From Azadirachta indica (taxonomy: Eukaryota; Streptophyta; Magnoliopsida; Sapindales; Meliaceae), in the NCBI GenBank assembly GCA_022749755.1, contig CM040452.1, positions 12,418,350 to 12,482,349 on the forward strand: a stretch of DNA of 64,000 nt. Reading direction: 5' to 3'. The notes under the pieces were generated by a model, which worked only from the letters and a program-made list of their open reading frames with translations, made no database searches and had not been told where the DNA came from. The position numbers and the translations under genes were made by a program. Shown here piece by piece: positions 46,191-59,129 of this stretch; the first letter of the stretch is position 1, and every line of letters begins with the position of its first letter.

Positions 46191-46379
46191 ACGACAAAAA
46201 GCCATTTGTCGATGGCTTAGAAACCTTCAAATAGGTGAGTTCAAAGTTTGAGGTTACAACCATCGAACAAGGAGGTAAACACCGTTCTTCGCCCAGTAAT
46301 TTGTAACGTGCTTAAGAAGGACTTGGAATGCCAAGTGCAAGCTTTGATACAACAAAATAAATGTTTACAATGATAAGTA

Positions 46380-48050
46380 GAAGAATTGCAAACCTAACTA
46401 GAGGAAAGAGGAGAGGGTAAACGTTTTAGAGAAGCTGTGGCCTTACCACCAGAGCAACTATGTGCTAGAAAGCTTTTGAACTGTTGAAGGAGGAATTAGT
46501 CATTGCAGAGTCAGCCCACTCTTGTCACAAGTGTTCTTTTATGGCTAACTAGAGAAATGATAGGGGTCTGAAAGGTGAGGCCCACTTATGGGAAACCTAG
46601 CTTTAAAAAAGAGGTGGCCCTGTGAACTTGAGCACCCACTAAATAAACTACATGGTAAAGGAAAAATGTGTGACTGCTATGCAACCAAAAAGGAAGAAGG
46701 TGCATACCTTCCAGCTCATAAGTATGCCCAAAGAATGAGGTTGCGCGCAGTGATGAATTTGAAAAGGGACTACTTGGGGATCGTAGAGTGACCAAATAGC
46801 AACTAGACGAGAATGAGAAGCATGTGCCCATGTTGATAATGGACTGTATTAAGCACTTAGAAGAGATGATCATGAGCTTGTAGGAAATAGTCGAAGGATC
46901 ACAATGTTCGAGGGATCCTTTAGTGGAATTAGACTTACCATTTATCGTAGAAATACAACACGCTCTATTGCTTCAAAAATTCACAATATTGCAATCATAG
47001 GCCTATGCGTTATACACTAACCTAGTAACTCATTTGAGATTAAATAAAGACCTTATAGAGGTACAAAGGGCAACTGATGGTGTTATATGTAAGTTTTTTC
47101 CATTGATTCTTATAAGGTCGGCACAATGTTGGTACGAAAAAATAAAGCCAAAAATATTCATTCTTTTCCACATCCATGCAAAACATTCGTTAGTCTCTTT
47201 AAAAAGGTGGAAAAGCTGGAGAGGGATCCGAATACCTTATTTAATGTCAAATAAATGGAGATAGATTCCAATTAGGCCTTTCTATACTGATTCCACAATG
47301 CCATCATACAATTGGGAATATACAATGAGCCCAATGCATTAAAGGCCTTGGTATACAACACATAAAATAGACAACTGTTACAGTTCTTTAGGGATTCCTA
47401 TAGAGGACGTACACCAAAAAGCCTGAGAGAGCCTTGAACTTCATCAAAATTGACGTACACAAGGCTAAAAAACGGTTGGCTGAGGAGAGAAAGGAAAAGC
47501 TTCAATTAGCAATAGGACAAAGAGGTAAGAAAAAGAGGTGACCAAGATGGCAAACCATCACTACTAGAGCTATAGTCATAAGTTACGAGGCAACCTAACG
47601 GGGTTCCCCGTGAACAACTTCTCCCTTCTCCTAGAAAAGCACAGTCAATGATGCAGATTCTAAAAGATGCCTATATTGAGTTGAATGCTAGTAGAAAGTA
47701 GATCTTTGTGACAATACGAGATTTTGAGCTGTTGACAAAACTCGAGCTCCTAAACAACAATATGACACGGAAATAAGATGAAATTATTCAACTTCCACAA
47801 AGATTGGGGGCATAACACATCAAAATGTTTTGAATTGAGGGAGCAAATAGAGTACTTCGTGCATAATGGGTATCTTGACAAGTACTTAAAGGTGCCTAAG
47901 GGAAATCGATGGGGGAAGGCGGCCGCAAGACCATTAAAGCTACCTCTAAATTATCGAGGCTGTGTAAACCGCCATGTTAATGTCATCATTGGAGGCCCTA
48001 CCTTAGGATGGCCTAAGGCAATACACTTGGAAAGGAGTGAATGATGATAG
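46380..48050 (+). pseudogene. Tat-type gypsy gag, degenerate
   Basis: Plus-strand fragments in several frames. 47034-47264 has RLNKDLIEVQRATDGVICK and SAQCWYEKIKPK, a typical retrotransposon gag helix region. 47778-48044 has FHKDWGHNTSKCFELREQIEYF, the CCHC-like finger and following helix of Tat-type gag (first Cys decayed), then NVIIGGPT, which marks the gag-protease linker. Multiple stops and frameshifts. Confidence 0.7.
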
Positions 48051-48099
48051 CTTTAGGCACCTTAAGCCAAAAAGAAGTAGGTCACATACCACGCCAGTC

Positions 48100-48311
48100 A
48101 TGCTTATTGATGAGGACCTTTACGGCATAATTTCCCATAAGGATGTACTAGTAGTGAAGTAAGAGTAGTAAAGAAACAAGTGTTTATATTACTAGTCGAC
48201 ATAGGGAGCTCGGTAGACATTCTATTTAGGCATGCCTTGGATCAATTGAAGATCAAGAGGGCAACATTATGGGGATTCTAATACTCCTCTCGTCAGATTC
48301 TCAAGTGGAAG
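48100..48311 (+). pseudogene. Tat-type gypsy protease fragment, cut by the copia insertion
   Basis: The reading VFILLVDIGSSVDILFRHALDQLKI shows the retropepsin active-site strand, with DIGSS in place of the usual DTGSS. The sequence stops at the copia LTR (48312). Confidence 0.7.
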
Positions 48312-48557
48312 TGTTAGCCTTAAGGCTAATAAGCTATAGATTTGGTGATAACAAACATTGATATCCTTCACTAATAAAATTCTTCTTATAGTATTATTTG
48401 TAATATTTTTAGCTTAAAAATTTGGAATGGAATTGTTAAGATTCAAATGGATATCAAAATTAATCAAGGAGATTTTATGAGAGGTAAAATTGAAAATCCC
48501 AAGAGCAAATTGAAGAGAAATATTAAAGAATTGACGACACATACATATTAGGTGATG

Positions 48558-50207
48558 TAATATCTAGGTTTTAATTAATGCATAAACATAAAAAATAGAA
48601 AATAAGTATACTTATGGGAAATAGATTATTTAACTATGGACGAATATGTTTAAACATTTACAAGAGAAGAAATTTTGGATAACAAAACTTATTATAGGTA
48701 AAAAGTGAAAAAGGAAAAATCGAAGGGCTTGAGTGAAGTTCAAAATCTGAAGTGGTTTCCTTTAAAAGTTGGTGAAGTGAAAAATAAGTAAATAAATAAA
48801 TGAATAAATAAATAAATAAATAAATTTTGTTACAAAGTGAAAGTAAGTGATTGGAGAGTTATTAATAAGCAAACATGTGGTCTTGGTTTCCTTTACTTAA
48901 AGTGGTGCATGTAAATATATATAGTAATAGTGCATCTTTGCAATTAGTTCTTTAGGAGCAAGTTAGAAAAACAAAGAGTGAAGAAAGGAGAGACAAGGGG
49001 AGGACAGGTTCGGTTAGTGTCTGATTCTTAACGATTAATTTTGTATTTAAGGTTTAGTAAATTATTTATATAATTTTCATGAAGAAAGTTAAGCCGTCAG
49101 TTTATATATATATGTTTAAATGTCTAAGTATAATATGTACATATTTTTCAAATAATGAAGTTTAAAGCATTATTTATTATTATCAAATCATTATTTATTA
49201 TTATTGTTAAATTGATACTAGGAGGTGATTGGGAAGTAGACAGAACAATAGAATTGTAACATATTTGTCAGGTAGATATTTATATACATCTGATAGATTT
49301 TAGTTTTAAAATTGAAAAGTAGAGTGTTTTGTTATAGTTAATGTTTTGATAAATGTGTATAAAATTCCTGAATCATCATGTGTTGATCCAATTAATTTTT
49401 TTTGAATTGGATTTAAATAGTAATTTTTATATGAATATTAAATTTACAAATATAGTGAGAAAATTATATCAATACACGTTATATTTTTATAAATGTAAGG
49501 TTTGTATAGAAATATTGTGAAATAATTTGATAAATAAGAATGTGATGGCCATGGTTATTGTTATGATAGGTATCGGTGTTTGAGACAATGGTCCCTGAGA
49601 ATAATGCCCATAAATTATGTATGGCCAGTTTTTGAAACAACAATTCTTCGAAATAATGCCTGTAAAGTACGCAAGCAAAAAAATTTACAAAAATTATTTT
49701 TTTTAATGGAATTAATGTGTTTTATATTGTTTATGTGAATATTAAATTGAAATTTTGACTTGATATTCTACTACACTCTTGTTAGAAATTAAAAAGTGTT
49801 TTTATATTTCAATTTTTTTATTATAAATTTTAAAACTGCGTTTGTATATAAATGTCTACTGGGCATTTACTCACCCTTACTTTTCAAACTTATGCAATAC
49901 TATAGATTTGTAAGTAGAAGACAAATTATACTCTAAGACCAAGATTTTGTTACTTTTGAAACTATGTGTAATTATAGGAACAAGATTTTATAATTTATGA
50001 TTTTGATGTAATTTCCATACTTGTACTAGGATTTTAAAAGTTATAGAACTAATTACACTTTGTCAAGTAATGAAATGAAGTAGTTGGTGTTTAAATTTAT
50101 TGGAAGTGCTTAAAGTGCAATTTTAAAGTTTACAATATTACATATTTGACGTATACTATATTATAGAGGAAATTCTGTCAAAATTTCTTAATATTAGGGA
50201 TATTATA
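48558..50207. mobile_element. Solo LTR, family B, inside the copia 5' LTR
   Basis: The 1650-bp block starts TGTAATATC and ends GATATTATA (inverted termini, final CA decayed). Flanks read GGTGA (48553-48557) and AGTGA (50208-50212). The partner 3' LTR has an uninterrupted TTAGATGATT at the same point, which shows the empty site directly. No coding sequence inside. It includes a tandem AAAT run at 48787-48826. Confidence 0.8.
48787..48826. repeat. AAAT tetranucleotide run
   Basis: About ten copies of AAAT with one G substitution, inside solo LTR family B. Confidence 0.85.
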
Positions 50208-51421
50208 AGTGATTAGTTGTATTGTATCTTTGAATTAATTATGATTTGTACAATAATCTAAACTATATATATTTTTCTTAAATTATCTTAAAATCATAGA
50301 AAATATATTTTCAAAAAAAAATTTTGAAAAAATAAATTTATGTTTTTGTGAAAAATTTATTTTTTGAAATTATAGGGACCATTTTACAAAAGTCTATTTG
50401 AAAGATTTTCAAAATTGAGCATAGAACTGATTACAAATATCTTAAAACATTATGAAAAGTCAAAACATAGTCAAACATGATTCATTGTTTAGTTTAATTG
50501 AACCTGACCGAGTTGGTGAATAGTGTAACAATTGAAGAAGATTGACGCACAATGAATCGCAAAATAGCACCAACGTTCATATTTTGAGGTTAAATTCAAA
50601 CAATCAATAATAGTGATTGGACTAAAATATAAGATTTTCAAAACTTAAAAAATAGATTAAAATGCAAGTTTTTCAAAGTTTGGTCCCAACAGTTATAAAC
50701 GGTTAAAAACAATCATATTTTATTTTCATTGTAAATACTAGCCAAAATTAATTTGCAGTTAGTCTTGCACATCTTGAAAAACTTGGAAAAATATTGTTAA
50801 GTGAATTTAAAGTATTTTTGAGCTCATATTTGTAATTCATATATATATTCTCTACACACTCTAATATTTCACTTGTAAAATCAAAAGAGAGTATTATCTT
50901 GTACTTGATCAATTTATTTGATCAAGATTATTTCTTTCTTGTAATGTTTATAAGAGAGAAAGTGATTAAATTCTCTTGTATTGTAAGGTTTTATGACACT
51001 TAAAAGTCACCTGTTTGTAAAGGTTGGAGAGGCACCTGTGAAGACCTCTTGTTTAAAATTTGGTTGGCACCCGTTAAGACCACTTGACATTGTAATTGTT
51101 TGCCTTGGGTTTGAAGGCATAATTAGTGGAATCCTGATGCAGGTTAACTTAGAGGCATGGATGTAAGTTGAAGTTTGCTGAACCATATTAAAAATTACCG
51201 TGTTTGATTTCTTTATCCATTCTCTATTTATATTATATTTTAATTATATTGCAATTGTGTTGACAATTTATTAATTATTGAATATATTTGCTCACACATA
51301 TTTGTATTTAGTTTAATTTTTTCTTAAGTTGATTGAAATTGAATTTGGGTTATATATTTAATTTGTTAATTTTTTAAAACCCAATTCACCCTCCTCTTAT
51401 ATTCCCTTAGTGTTATTTCAA

Positions 51422-51434
51422 TCGGTATCAAAGT
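51422..51434 (+). promoter_or_regulatory. Copia primer-binding site
   Basis: TCGGTATCAAAGT directly follows the 5' LTR and resembles TGGTATCAGAGC, the sequence complementary to the 3' end of initiator methionine tRNA used by plant copia elements. Confidence 0.75.
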
Positions 51435-51475
51435 TTGATCTTTTGAATAAGACTTAACCGTCTTAGAGTGATCCA

Positions 51476-52186
51476 TGGCAACCATAAGATGTATTAGGAA
51501 CAATCAATCACTAGGCCACCATTTTTTGATGGAAACAATTTTGCATATTGAAAAATGAGAATGAAAATATTTTTGCAATCCATAGATTATATAAGCTTTG
51601 GGAAATTGTTTATAATGATAGATTTCTTCCCAATCTCAAAAATGAGTGGAATTATGTAAATAAGAAAAATGCCTCTTTAATTGCAAGAGTTATAAATGTT
51701 CTATTTTGTGGATTAGATAAAAAAGAGGTAAATAAGCTTTCTATTTTTAATTACGCTCACGACATTTGGTTAGCCTTGCAAGAATTTTATGAAGGTACTA
51801 ACCAAACCAAAAAAGCTATAGAGTCAATTGATGATCATCACCAAAGTCTTGTGAACTACAAAGGAAGGCATGAAAATAATGAGAGCAAAAATAAAGACAC
51901 CAACACATGCTTCATGGCATTTGGAGAGGATAAAATAAGTGATTCCAAACCTTCTTTTTCATACGATGAATTGTCACAAGCATATAAGGAGTTAAATGAA
52001 AATTTTGAAAAATTGATTTCCAAAAATCATATTCTGAAAAAGAAAATTGATAGACTTCATATTGAAATTGAATGCATGGAAGAAGAGAAATATATTTTTG
52101 AAAATAAGAATGCTAATTTGAAGAATGAGAAAGTTGCTTTGGAGAGAGAAAATGATAATTTACAAAAATTACCAAATGAAAAATGA
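51476..52186 (+). pseudogene. Copia gag remnant (UBN2-type with coiled C-terminus)
   Basis: An initiation region at 51476 is followed near 51510 by RPPFFDGNNFAY, the conserved copia gag start, then a stop and a frameshift. From 51548 the frame is open 212 codons: LYKLWEIVYNDRF-type helix, VINVLFCGLDKKEVNKLSIF, WLALQEFYEGTNQTKKA. The middle of gag is then deleted. The C-terminal part has CFMAFGEDKISDSKPSFSYD and a long Glu/Lys/Asn-rich coiled coil (KLISKNHILKKKIDRLHIE). A further piece at 52615-52695 (KIWVLKGAKT, KIIWVPKSKT) is the usual end of SIRE-type gag. Confidence 0.75.
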
Positions 52187-53506
52187 ATTTTTGATTAATA
52201 AAATTGATTGTTTGCAAGAGAAAGTCAATTATTTTGAACTAGATAAAAAAAGACTTTTAAAAGGAAATTGATTTTTTAAAAACAAAAGTTTTATGCTTCA
52301 TAAAGTTAGGAGAGCTCAAAATTTCAAGCTTCATCAAAAGAAAATGAAATGCTTAGGAAAATGACAAAGGATTTAAATGAGATTATTTTGAAATTCATAA
52401 ACGTTCAAAAGAACTTTGAAAAATTGTTTGGGTCATAAAAATATATATTTGATGAAGGAGATTTGGATACAAGCCACACATTAAGCAAAAATATTTGGAA
52501 AATTTTTTTGTGAAGAACAACTCTTTGAATAATTAATATTGCATGAAACTACTGTATTGGCATTGGTCACATGAGTTATGCATGCCTCATTAGGGAAAAT
52601 ACATATGTTGGAGTTAGAAAGATTTGGGTTCTAAAGGGAGCCAAAACTAACATTAAAGAACCCAAAATAATTTGGGTACCAAAATCCAAAACTTGATTAT
52701 TTTTTTAAGTACCAATATCAAGGAATGATTGGCAGTTCCTTAATAAGGATTTGGGGTAGAGAGAACACCCAATGGAATGAAACATATGCTTGGATAAAAT
52801 TCAAGGGGAAGAATATGTGTTTGAGAAAATTGGCATCAAATTCTTATCATATCATTGCCTTATGCACAATTTTTACCTCAAAATCTTTAAAGCATATTTG
52901 TTGTTTCTATTTGTAAACATGATTGGTTGTAATATGACTATTTTGCACGAAACTCTTGGCTTATTATTTAGATTGTTCAATATCCGATTTCTTTAGCTAA
53001 GCTCTTTGAAGAGATATGTTGTGCTTTGAGTTGATAAGTATGTTTTGCTTGAAGTACACTTGCATTTATCAATGTGTGCAAAACATCTTTCATGCCTTTT
53101 TGCACACTTGCACTTGATGTGTGCAAAATATCTTTCATGCCCTTTCGCACTTAATGTGTGATTGCCTTTTGATCACTCATTCATTATGTAAAAATGGATT
53201 TTAAATGAAATTCAATCGCTTTATGATTAATATTTCAGTTTCATTTAATCCAAGTATCAATTATCTAGAATCAAAAGTTGATGGTTTAGCATTAGGAAGT
53301 GAAGTGATTGCTTCAACATTTTGAGAAATTAGTAGCCAACTTGCAAGCAATTCTGGGAATGATTAGTATTATTTTTTGGGACAACTATGGATGGAAAGTT
53401 GCAGATGTCTAGTTTCTTCAAAATTTTACATAATCTAATTTGGACATTGTTATAACCAAATATGCAAGGATTAATCCACATAGGTCACAACTTTTTGAAA
53501 GATGCA

Positions 53507-54897
53507 TGATAAATGTTTAAAAGTGTAGGTTTATCAAAAGAAATACTATGATTTACACTTAATAATATCCTTATATTCCTCAAAAATGAAGCATATTCCT
53601 TTATATTGAATTCTAAAACATGAATTAGACTAAATAGTAAGTTTTGTCAGGTTTCATATAATGAGCGTATCTTTTAATCCAAAATATCAATTGATAAGAT
53701 TCTTGGGATAGACAAATATATACTCATTACTTCACAACTTTGTAAGCTATAGAATTGATCAGTTCGAGCAATTAATAGGACAAAATTGGGCTTCAATAAA
53801 ACTCAAGTGCATCTTCAGACTAGCCCAACATGCTTCTATATTTAGGCTGTATCTCCCAAAATACGTATCCAAAAATTATACGATTAGATGTTCTAGAAAT
53901 TTGACAAAAAGCTCTAAATTTTTTATTTTTTACACTTTCTCAAATTTTAACTGGTTGCCTATTAAAAAAAGCCATTATTCTAGAAGAGGGGTGGAGAAAT
54001 GTAACTTAAACATCTCTGTCTATTTTCAACATAACTTACGTTCTACAAAAATCAATAAGGTGAGATGTGGACCATTAGAAAGCTGAGTCATTTACCTACA
54101 ACTTTGAAGAAGGCCATTTCACAAATTTTAATAGTTTTGATAGTCAAAAATGTGTTGCAAGTTGGTAGAGTGTGATTAATTGAAAATTGGTAAATTATGT
54201 TCATACATGTGAAGTATTTTTAATTTTACCTATATAAAGGAAGATGTGAAAGTAAAGAGGGGCTGATCTTTATTATCATTTTTTCCCTTTTGTAATTTGA
54301 GCTTCAATTAAATAATGTTTTTCTAAATTATTAATTAGAGCTCAGGGTGAAGTTTTGTTGATTTTATAACATTGTTCTTTTATCATTCTAAGTTGTGCTT
54401 CAATGCAAAATCTTTTCAATTGAGTGAATTCTATTTCTTAAAAGTGTTTTGCTTTGTTAGGAGACTTGATTCATTGTTAATAAAAGGTACACTAAATGCT
54501 TGCATATTTTCTATAAATCAATAATAAGGTATATTATAGCTTTCACAAATAAATTAAATGATTTATCTTTTATTTTGTTACCTTTTCTTCAAAGAGACAT
54601 TATGATGTTTAAATATATTTATCTTTCGATTAAGATCATCTCTTAAGTGATTCTTAATTGAGTTAAAATGAATAAAGAATGATTTCTATAATTATTAATG
54701 AAATGAATCCCTAATGCCCTAATAGTTAATAATATTAAATTTATATTCAACAAGTAACAAATTCATTCTATTTTCATCATCATATTTGGATAATTGTGAA
54801 CTTTGTATAACGTATTCTCTGTGACTGACACTCGGACTTCCGACTTTATTACTTGAGACAACCTATACTTGAGAGTTACAACTTTTAAGTTGTAGCA
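53507..54897. mobile_element. Solo LTR, family A, copy 2 (in the copia interior)
   Basis: 1391 bp, starting TGATAAATGTTTAAAAGTG and ending TTGTAGCA, with a perfect 5-bp duplication ATGCA at 53502-53506 and 54898-54902. It is collinear with 29858-31267 throughout but clearly diverged, so the two insertions come from different source copies or are old. Confidence 0.9.
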
Positions 54898-54902
54898 ATG
54901 CA

Positions 54903-56650
54903 GTAGCCCATAGAATTATTTTTTTCTAGGTTGAATATGCTAAGTGAAATGGTGCTTATTACATATGGGTCTAAAGATTCAAGTTTATAGAATTTTATGA
55001 TACTCAAATTTAATATCCTACAGAAAGATATGACTTCATGAATGATGAATGGTCAAAAAACATAGTAGAAACAAGGCAACCAAGAAGAACCAATCATGGA
55101 GATTCGATTGAACAAAAATAAAATTTGGTTGACCAAAATTTGAAAACATTCTACCTCTCAAAAATCTACCAATTTAGTCCATATAAAATATGAAACGGTT
55201 TACCAAAATTTGAAAGCTTTCTACACATATTAGAAGTTCATTAATAAAAACAAAGGAAAAGCTCTAAAAGATGATTAATCATTGGAATACCAATAGAAAG
55301 CAAGCTTATAAACCTAAACCATCAATAGTTTGATTCTAAAAGAAAAACATCATTTAAGCATGCATTTTCATTTGCTTGTGTTATGTTTAGGAATACATTT
55401 AATAGTTTAACACACTTTTAATTATAATTGAATATGCATTCATTGTTTTGATGATTTGTATTACTGATTAATGATGCCTTTTTTATTTTATGGATTTATA
55501 TGATATACAATGTACTAAAGGGGAGAAGTGATCATCTCTTGTGTTGCATAAGCGCATTTTCATCAATGCGTTGTATTGTTTCGAATTATCCATACTGTGT
55601 TATTGTATGCATAAAAGCAAAAGGGAGAAAAAAGTATGTTGATGTAAAATGGTAATTATGTATAGAAGTGTCATTTCCTTTCCTTATTGGATGCATTTGT
55701 TGTTTTGATGATAAATGCTATAGATGATTTCCTTGTGCCATTCATTGGATAAAATTTATAGCAGCCTCTTTTTGCCAACAAGAGGAAAGTGCATATGTAT
55801 GAAAATTTTGAAAATAGCAGACACAGGGGAAAAGAATATGCATACATATCATATTTATGTGCCAAAGGAGATAAAATGATTCCTTTCTTTGCATTTGTTT
55901 CTTACAGTTATTACACCATCTTGCCTTAAATTCATTCTTCTAATGTTTGGCTTGTCAAAGAGAGAGAAAATCAAATGATATGCATTACACTTTAGGGAAC
56001 ATATATTCTAGTTTTCGTATGTTGCATTAATTTCATATGATTTTGACTTATTAAGTTACTTTCATTTAAATATCTCATTGTACGAATTCTTGAAATATAA
56101 AGTGGGAGAAATTTTTACTAGTTTTATCTTACATTTTTCCATCCTTAGACTCAATTGCATTTGTTCAACATTTTGGGGACCTTTCAATTTGAAAATTCTT
56201 CTAAATACTTCTAAAATTGGTTATACATATTGTTATCATATACTTATATTTGATAAATTTTGTTTTATGATAACAAAAGTAGGAAAAGGGTTTTACCTTG
56301 TTATTTGATTGCATATTGTTGCATATTGCGCAAAATTTTTAGGGCAAGCTTTCTTTTTGAAAATTCTTTAACATTCCTTTTAATTTTTCTCTAAATTTTA
56401 TTAATATATACTTATATTTGATTTTTTTTTTTTTTACGATAACAAAAGGGGGAGAAGGATGATTGATTGACAAATGCTTAAATTAAATGCCTACCTGTGT
56501 GAATGCTCACATGTTTATACCTTGAATTGATGCTATTATTAAGAGAGAGCATGAATATCACATTGCATTAACAATTGCCAATTTATGATTTATTTGTAAA
56601 TTATTTTTATTGGCAATCAATGATTTATCATCATAAAAAAGGGGGGAAAT
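54903..56650 (+). other. Copia 3' internal region with repeated purine-rich blocks
   Basis: Non-coding, AT-rich. Purine-rich blocks resembling the polypurine tract recur, some after ATAACAAAA: near 55517, 55613, 56270, 56437 and 56635. The last one directly precedes the 3' LTR and is the likely functional tract. Confidence 0.5.
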
Positions 56651-57807
56651 TATTAGTCTTAAGGCTAATCAGTCATTATTTTGATAATAACAAACATTGA
56701 TATTCTTAACTAACAAATTTTTTCTTATAATATAACTTGTAATATTTTTAGCATGAAGATTTGAAATGGAATTGTCAAAATTCAAAAGGATATCAAAATT
56801 AATCAAGCCATTTTATAAGGAGCAAAACTGAAAATTCCAAGAGCAAATTGAAGAGAAGTCTTGAATAATTGAAGACACACACAGATTAGATGATTTCTTG
56901 TAATGTATTTTTGAATTAATTATAATTTACACAATAAGCTCAAATATATATTTGTCTTAAATTATATTAAAATTATAGAAAATAAATTTTTCAATAATAA
57001 TTTTTACAAAAAAATTTTCTTGAAAATAAATTTATATTTTTGCAAAAATTTTATTTTAAAATTATAGCGACTATTTTGCAAAGGGCCTATTTGAAAAAAT
57101 TTTAAAGTTGAGCATGGACCTCATTGCAAAGTCTTAAAACCTTATTAAAAGTCAAAAAATAGTCAAATATGTTTCATTGTTGAGTTTAATCGAACCTAAC
57201 CGAACTAGCGAACAATGTAATGGTTCAAGAAAACCAATGTAAAGTGAACCGCAAAATAGTAACAGCAGTCATATTTTTTAATTTAAATTCAAACAACCAA
57301 TAATAGTAATTGGAATAAAATGTAAGGTTTCAAAACTTAAAAAAGGAGTAAAATATAAGTTTTTCAAAGTTTGATCCTAGCAGCTATATATAGCTAGCAA
57401 CTGTCATATTTTATCTTATACTATAAATGTAACCAATATTAATTTGGAATTAGTCTTACACATCTTGAAAAACTTGGGAAAATATTTTTAAGCGCATTCA
57501 AAGTATTTTGGGCTTATATTTGCAATTCATAGATATATTCTCTACATACTCTAATATTTCAATTATAAAATCAAAAAAAAGTATTATCTTGTACTTGATC
57601 AATTTATTTGATCAAGATTATTTTCTTCTTGTAATCTTTATGATAGAGAAAGAGATTAAATTATCTTGTGTTATAAAATAGTGACACCCAAAAGTCACTT
57701 ATTTGTATAGGTTGAAGAGGCACCTGTGAAAACCTCTTGTGTAAGGTTTGAATGACACTAAGGCCACTCAATCTTGTCTTCAATTTGGAGGTAAAGTTCG
57801 TGGAATC
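56651..57807 (+). repeat. 3' LTR of the copia element, 3'-truncated
   Basis: It starts TATTAGTCTTAAGGC (first G of TG decayed) and follows the 5' LTR up to GTGGAATCC. The last ~280 bp present in the 5' LTR are missing. The next base begins gypsy reverse-transcriptase sequence. Confidence 0.75.
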
Positions 57808-58470
57808 CTTAAGTTCATGGTCAACCAACGCGGCATTAAAGCCAACCTTGAGAAAATCAAAACCATTATTGACATGCAGTCGCTGCAGAATGTTAAAGAA
57901 GTTCAACGATTAGCGAGGCAAGTAGCAACACTGAATTGCTTCGTATCAAAGGCACAAATAAGTCTCAGACATTTTTCAAGGCTTGAAATAAGGAAAGAAG
58001 ATGGAACGAATGGAAGAGTGCAGTGCAACATTCTAATAATTGAAGGGTTACTTTGCATCACCTCTGTTGTTGTTGAAGCCAAGGGTTGGGAGAGTCTGTT
58101 TCTGTAGTTAGGCGATCTTTGAGGTAGTAGTCAACTCAATGCTATTCCGAAAAGAAGTTGGTATGCAGTACTTGGCTTATTATACCAATCATGCCCTTAT
58201 TGACCTAGAGACGAGACATCCTATAGCCAACAAGTTAGCCTTGACATTGGTGGTAGCGTCGAGATGATTACGCCTTTATTTCCAAGCCCATATAGTTGTT
58301 GTACTCACGAATCAGCCACTATGTCAAATCTTACAAAAGATTGATATATCAGGACACTTGACTCGCTGGTTATTGAAATTAAGTGAGTTTAATTTGAAGT
58401 TTAAGCTAAGAACAACAATTAAAGGGTAAACAGTGGCAAATTTCATTGTGGAGCTTACCAACTATCTAAG
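57808..58470 (+). pseudogene. Gypsy reverse transcriptase end and first RNase H
   Basis: FMVNQRGIKANLEKIKTI at 57815-57870 is the conserved thumb-proximal motif of gypsy RT. From about 58160 the RNase H segment reads TNHALIDLETRHPIANKLALTLVVASR, then LRLYFQAHIVVVLTNQPL and TRWLLKLSEFNLKF. Stops and frame changes break it. Confidence 0.75.
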
Positions 58471-58599
58471 GGGCAAAAGGGTAGAAGAATGGGAAAGTGA
58501 TCGAAGTATGGAAAGGGTCTAGGAAATGAACAACACTGAGAAAAATACTCTGCCTCAGGGTAGAGTGGTCGGAGTAGGCATATCGCAGTAGACACCATT

Positions 58600-58960
58600 C
58601 GTCTACGGGTCCTCAAATACGTACAGAAGCAGGGCCGATATTATGCTAACTGGTTTGTACGAGGATAAAATACAGTGTGCCCTAAGGTTTCACTTCAAAG
58701 CATCAAACATTGAGGTAAAATACGAGGCCCTTATAACCAACATAAGGCTAACAGATGCCATAGGAGCCAAGGTATTATAGGTCTGGAGCGATTTGCAATT
58801 GGTTATGAACCAAGTAAAAGGAACCTACCAAGCCAAAGAAAGGAATATGTAGGCTTACTTAGAGAAGGTAAGGCAACGATTACAAAGTTCAAAAAGGTGG
58901 AAATTGAGCAAGTTCACCGGGATTAGAATTCCAAGGCAGATGCACTAGTAAGGCTTACAT
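58600..58960 (+). pseudogene. Second (archaeal-type) RNase H domain of the Tat gypsy element
   Basis: Readable motifs include DKIQCALRFHFKASNIEVKY and EALITNIRLTDAIGAK, then VWSDLQLVMNQVKGTYQAKE. This SDLQLV / KYEALI pattern is the archaeal-type RNase H that Tat/Ogre-like gypsy elements carry in addition to the normal one. Degenerate. Confidence 0.75.
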
Positions 58961-59129
58961 CAATGATAGAGATGGAAATGCTATATACCATCTCAGTAAA
59001 ATACCTGCAAGCCCTTAACATTACAATGGAGAAACATAAAGAAGTTGTGGAGGTGAATGCTTGCCTGTCGAGGATGGACAACATCCGTCGATAACTGGAC
59101 AAAGGGGAATTGTCACAGGATAGCCTTAA

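Larger units (their letters stand above)
48312..51420 (+). repeat. 5' LTR of the copia element, with 1.65-kb insertion
   Basis: It starts TGTTAGCCTTAAGGC and ends ATTTCA before the primer-binding site. Without the solo LTR at 48558-50207 it measures about 1.45 kb and is collinear with the 3' LTR, including the shared run GAGGCACCTGTGAAGACCTC near 51028. Confidence 0.75.
48312..57807 (+). mobile_element. Defective SIRE-like Ty1/copia element nested in the gypsy element
   Basis: It has two related LTRs (48312-51420 and 56651-57807), a primer-binding site resembling TGGTATCAGAGC at 51422, a gag remnant (51476-52186 and 52550-52695), no recognisable protease, integrase or reverse transcriptase, and a polypurine tract (AAAAAAGGGGGGAAA at 56635) just before the 3' LTR. 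Gag with a long coiled C-terminal part and several purine-rich blocks in the 3' region fits the SIRE/Maximus branch. The 5' LTR contains a solo LTR (48558-50207), and the internal region holds another (53507-54897). The 3' LTR lacks its last ~280 bp. Confidence 0.8.
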
